8,298 bases of DNA from positions 1 through 8,298 of the forward strand of contig JAGAUC010000143.1 of assembly GCA_017621015.1 (NCBI GenBank), written 5' to 3'. Position 1 is the first letter of the stretch. The number at the start of each line of letters is the position of its first letter. The notes below the pieces were generated by a model. It saw nothing but the letters and a program-made list of their open reading frames with translations, was not told the origin of the DNA and did no database searches. A program made the translations under genes and the position numbers. The DNA is from Clostridia bacterium. Its GTDB lineage: Bacteria; Bacillota; Clostridia; Oscillospirales; CAG-272. Shown piece by piece: positions 6,576 through 8,298 of the stretch.

Positions 6576-6810
6576 AAGAGCCTGTTTGTTGCTCCTCCTC
6601 CCACTTTTTAAGTAGCATCTGATAAAGCAAGCACTCCTTGTGCCGCTCCATGCTGTCGCAGAAGCATCGCTCGTAGTCAAGCATAGCCGACTTGCACTCA
6701 AATACCACGTTGACCGTGCAAGCCTCTGTGACGCCCTCACAGCAGATCCGGTTGATGTCGTTTCGTCGGTAGAAGGGACACACCACGTATTTGGAGACGT
6801 ACCGCGACAT
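6574..6810 (-). CDS. Cys-rich small phage protein, possible metal binder
   Basis: This is a 78-residue protein of unknown function with seven cysteines (11, 23, 24, 31, 39, 51, 60). The pattern KYVVCPFYRRND, then RICCEGV, then later FCDSMERHKECLLYQML resembles a small Cys-rich family frequent near terminase genes in Clostridia phages, possibly a zinc-binding fold. The frame is open to 6876, but the start is placed at the ATG 6808-6810 because AGGAGG (6819-6824) lies 8 bases upstream and the family begins with MSRYVSK-like residues. It is the last gene before the terminator and follows its upstream neighbour after 13 bases. The gene is confident; the function is unassigned. Confidence 0.82.
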   Translation of the reverse strand: MSRYVSKYVVCPFYRRNDINRICCEGVTEACTVNVVFECKSAMLDYERCFCDSMERHKECLLYQMLLKKWEEEQQTGS

Positions 6811-6823
6811 AGCGAATCCCTCC

Positions 6824-7018
6824 TCAACCCTCGCCGATTGAACGGGTCTCACTTCCGCTCGGCGACCATTTGGCAATCACTCTCTCCGTGAGTGACTCCA
6901 TCTCAGCCACAATACCGACCGTGAGCGCATATAACTCGTATTCGTCGCGGCAACGGCTCACGGCCTTCTCCAAGGCCGCCTCCATCTCCGCAAGCACGGT
7001 GTCAACGATCTCCTTCAT
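6824..7018 (-). CDS. Small acidic helical protein, unknown function
   Basis: This 64-residue protein starts MKEIVDTVLAEMEAALEKAV and is predicted to be mostly helical through residue 48, with a loose polar tail. An ideal AGGAGG (7024-7029) lies 5 bases before the ATG at 7016-7018; a longer GTG-initiated reading to 7045 has no comparable site and is rejected. It overlaps the end of the upstream gene by 17 bases. No family is recognised and no catalytic or metal-binding pattern is seen. Confidence 0.75.
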   Translation of the reverse strand: MKEIVDTVLAEMEAALEKAVSRCRDEYELYALTVGIVAEMESLTERVIAKWSPSGSETRSIGEG

Positions 7019-7205
7019 TTGTACCTCCTTTCTCCTCACCGTCACCGATCAGGCTCAGAACGTCGCCCACAAGCCTTGCAAAGCACCCGTCCTCCTCACT
7101 GTCAACCCCGTAGTAAGGACAGGAAACGCAAGCCTTGTAGTAATTCTGTTGGCACTGCCTAAGCGCCTGTACGATCTCTTCCTTTTTGAAGCTCCGCTCT
7201 GTCAT
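7002..7205 (-). CDS. Small Cys-containing phage protein, unknown function
   Basis: This 67-residue protein has the pattern IVQALRQC (11-18), CVSCPYYG (26-33), C41 and LVGDVLSLIGDG (45-56). The order (helix, C, CxxCPYY, C, then a [D/E]xLxLI helix) matches a widespread uncharacterised phage family in Clostridia, as recalled, with four cysteines that could hold one zinc. The ATG overlaps the stop of the preceding small gene (ATGA, 7202-7205), and AAGGAGG lies just upstream. The end overlaps the next gene by 17 bases. The function is unknown. Confidence 0.82.
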   Translation of the reverse strand: MTERSFKKEEIVQALRQCQQNYYKACVSCPYYGVDSEEDGCFARLVGDVLSLIGDGEEKGGTNEGDR

Positions 7206-7345
7206 TTCGATTCCTCCTTAAGAACCCCGTCCAGCATCTCGACCGCCACCGCCAAGGCATCTTGTACCCTTGCGTTTGCGCCCCAAGAAGCCCCCTCGAT
7301 GATCCCGATCGCTCTCTGTATCATTTCTCTGTTTTCCGGTTTCAT
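7202..7345 (-). CDS. 47-residue small protein, unknown function
   Basis: This short gene reads MKPENREMIQRAIGIIEG, continues ASWGANARVQDALAVAVEML and ends DGVLKEESK. GAGGAG lies a normal distance before the ATG at 7343-7345, and the TGA overlaps the next ATG (ATGA). It fills what would otherwise be a 142-base gap in a cluster that has no other gaps, and the sequence is a plausible two-helix protein with a hydrophobic face. The size, tight coupling and ribosome binding site support a real gene. The function is unknown. Confidence 0.72.
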   Translation of the reverse strand: MKPENREMIQRAIGIIEGASWGANARVQDALAVAVEMLDGVLKEESK

Positions 7346-7347
7346 AG

Positions 7348-7575
7348 TTACTCCTCTCTGATGTCGAACACTCTGTCAAGCGACACCTTTTGAATTTTTC
7401 CGTCCGCACAAACGAAGGCGTAATCGTCAATCATGCCCGGCACGATCTCAAGAAGCTCATACCGCTTTTTCTTGCGTTCACACTCGGCACAATTCGGATT
7501 TCCGTCAAAGTGCTCCGCTGCCTCCTCGCACGCGTGACACTCCCCCCACGACGGATTTACACAACAAGTTTTCAT
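7348..7575 (-). CDS. Small CxxC protein, possible zinc ribbon
   Basis: This 75-residue protein has CC at 4-5, then CHAC (13-16) and CAEC (29-32). Two CxxC knuckles 13 residues apart are typical of a zinc ribbon or treble-clef site. A basic ERKKKRYE (33-40) follows, then a beta-rich half (LLEIVPGMIDDYAFVCADGKIQKV). It could bind nucleic acid or a protein partner; neither is shown. Its ATG overlaps the stop of the preceding gene (7572-7575), with GGAGGG just upstream. No specific family is recognised. Confidence 0.8.
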   Translation of the reverse strand: MKTCCVNPSWGECHACEEAAEHFDGNPNCAECERKKKRYELLEIVPGMIDDYAFVCADGKIQKVSLDRVFDIREE

Positions 7576-7889
7576 TCCTTTCCCTCCATCATTTCTTTTA
7601 CAAGATTGTCGATTGAATTCTTAACGAACACAGGATAAATGCCTCCTGCGATTAGCCGTTCTTTCAGCTTCTCCGCAAACTCTTTGACTGCTTCCTTTTT
7701 CGAATTCGCCGCCTCGTCCATCCAATAGGCAATCTCTGCCTTTTGGTGGTTGATAAGGTCAAGGGCATCTTTGGCGGTCTGCTTTGAAATAGTACACGCC
7801 CAATGCTCACCGATTGGAGCATCGCCAATCTTTATTGCGGTTTCCAACGCCTTGATAACTTCCTCGTCTGTGAATTTATGTTCGGTCAT
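7572..7889 (-). CDS. 105-residue phage protein, unknown function
   Basis: This protein begins MTEHKFTDEEVIKALETAI and contains AKDALDLINHQKAEIAYW (39-56), a coiled segment, then AVKEFAEKLKERL (67-79) and IDNLVKEMM (93-101). The EVIKALE ... DALDLINxQKAEI arrangement is familiar from uncharacterised Clostridia phage proteins. It is a longer relative in layout of the 67-residue protein at 7002-7205, though it keeps only one cysteine (Cys32). The frame opens from a TTG at 7901, but the ATG at 7887-7889 has GGAGG at normal spacing and is preferred. It overlaps the upstream gene by 14 bases and the downstream gene by 4. No function can be assigned. Confidence 0.8.
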   Translation of the reverse strand: MTEHKFTDEEVIKALETAIKIGDAPIGEHWACTISKQTAKDALDLINHQKAEIAYWMDEAANSKKEAVKEFAEKLKERLIAGGIYPVFVKNSIDNLVKEMMEGKE

Positions 7890-8262
7890 TTCCCCCTCCA
7901 AAATAAAGCCACCAACGGATTACGTCCCCGTTGATTTTCTTTTCCTTCAGTTCCTTGATTTTTTCGTTGTTCTCCAAATAGACCTCGATTTGTTTTTTTA
8001 CAAGAGCATCGGCTTTGAGGTCGGGATACAGAGCGACAAGCGTAACCGAGCTTTCTGTTTTCGCGTTTGCAAAAATGCCGGTCTCATATTCTTGATATTG
8101 CTTCACAACCGCCGAGATCTGCTCCTCGATCACTGCGTTTTCCTGCTCATACATTTCAATCTGTGGGTCTATAACCTTCAGCTTGGAAACACCAACAGAA
8201 AGAATCAGCGCCACAACAAGACAAAGAATAAAGACGAAAACGAATACGCCACTGATCGCCAT
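7876..8262 (-). CDS. Single-pass membrane protein with coiled coil, LemA-like motif
   Basis: This 128-residue protein has one transmembrane helix (about 4-25, VFVFVFILCLVVALIL), a coiled-coil stretch (about 33-62), the segment VALYPDLKAD (76-85), a second helix KKQIEVYLENNEKIKELKEKK (89-109 region) and a WWLYFGG end. YPDLKA is also a hallmark of LemA-family membrane proteins, so a distant link is possible. The cytoplasmic side would hold the coiled coil; a role in envelope interaction or lysis control is only speculation. The start is uncertain. The ATG at 8260-8262 lacks a strong ribosome binding site, and the same frame stays open upstream to the window edge (…SERLDVLGDVG…), so the real start may lie outside. 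Confidence 0.78.
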   Translation of the reverse strand: MAISGVFVFVFILCLVVALILSVGVSKLKVIDPQIEMYEQENAVIEEQISAVVKQYQEYETGIFANAKTESSVTLVALYPDLKADALVKKQIEVYLENNEKIKELKEKKINGDVIRWWLYFGGGNDRT

Positions 8263-8298
8263 TCCCACGTCCCCCAAAACGTCAAGTCTTTCAGATAA

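Noticed and set aside
7218..7430. Minus-strand frame of 70 codons spanning the end of the CxxC gene
   Set aside because: The translation is Arg/Gly-rich and low in complexity and has no good ribosome binding site; the 47-residue frame at 7202-7345 fits the spacing, overlap and binding site much better.
7750..8298. Plus-strand frame of 182 codons at the right edge
   Set aside because: It is antisense to two minus-strand genes with normal starts and recognisable layouts; no plus-strand ribosome binding site is seen.
1..8298. tRNA, rRNA, CRISPR array, insertion sequence or altered genetic code
   Set aside because: No cloverleaf, spaced repeat array or transposase was seen by eye, and all three standard stops end genes at sensible places.

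Overview
The window is a piece of a tailed-phage or prophage genome (Caudoviricetes), with every supported gene on the minus strand, so transcription runs from high to low coordinates. A host in the Firmicutes, probably Clostridia, is suggested by strong AGGAGG-type ribosome binding sites, by the small-protein families present, and by capsid proteins carrying the cleavage motif that Firmicutes use to process ribosomal protein L27. TGA, TAA and TAG all act as stops, so the standard bacterial code fits.

Right part (about 8262 down to 6574): seven small, tightly packed or overlapping genes. They are a single-pass membrane protein with a coiled coil, a 105-aa protein, a CxxC protein, a 47-aa protein, two small Cys-bearing or acidic proteins and a Cys-rich 78-aa protein. 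The cluster ends in a strong rho-independent terminator whose stem overlaps the last stop codon. A compact gap of about 120 bases follows, with a plausible promoter for the next operon.

Left part (6451 down to 1): the packaging and head module in classical order. It holds terminase small subunit (GTG start), terminase large subunit, a P22-like portal, a Prp-type cysteine protease, a scaffold, an N4-gp56-family major capsid protein and the start of one more small gene cut by the window edge. Junctions are mostly 4 to 8 base overlaps, implying translational coupling.

The most notable point is the protease. The gene in the usual prohead-protease slot (2208-2540) looks like the ribosomal-processing cysteine protease Prp. 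The next two genes, scaffold and major capsid, each begin with an N-terminal LQLFA|E motif that closely resembles the Prp site of Firmicutes L27 (NLQFFA|S). Together they look like a self-contained head-maturation system in which the phage brings its own copy of a host ribosome-maturation protease along with two matching substrates. A near-identical 20-base DNA segment encodes the cleavage site in both substrates.
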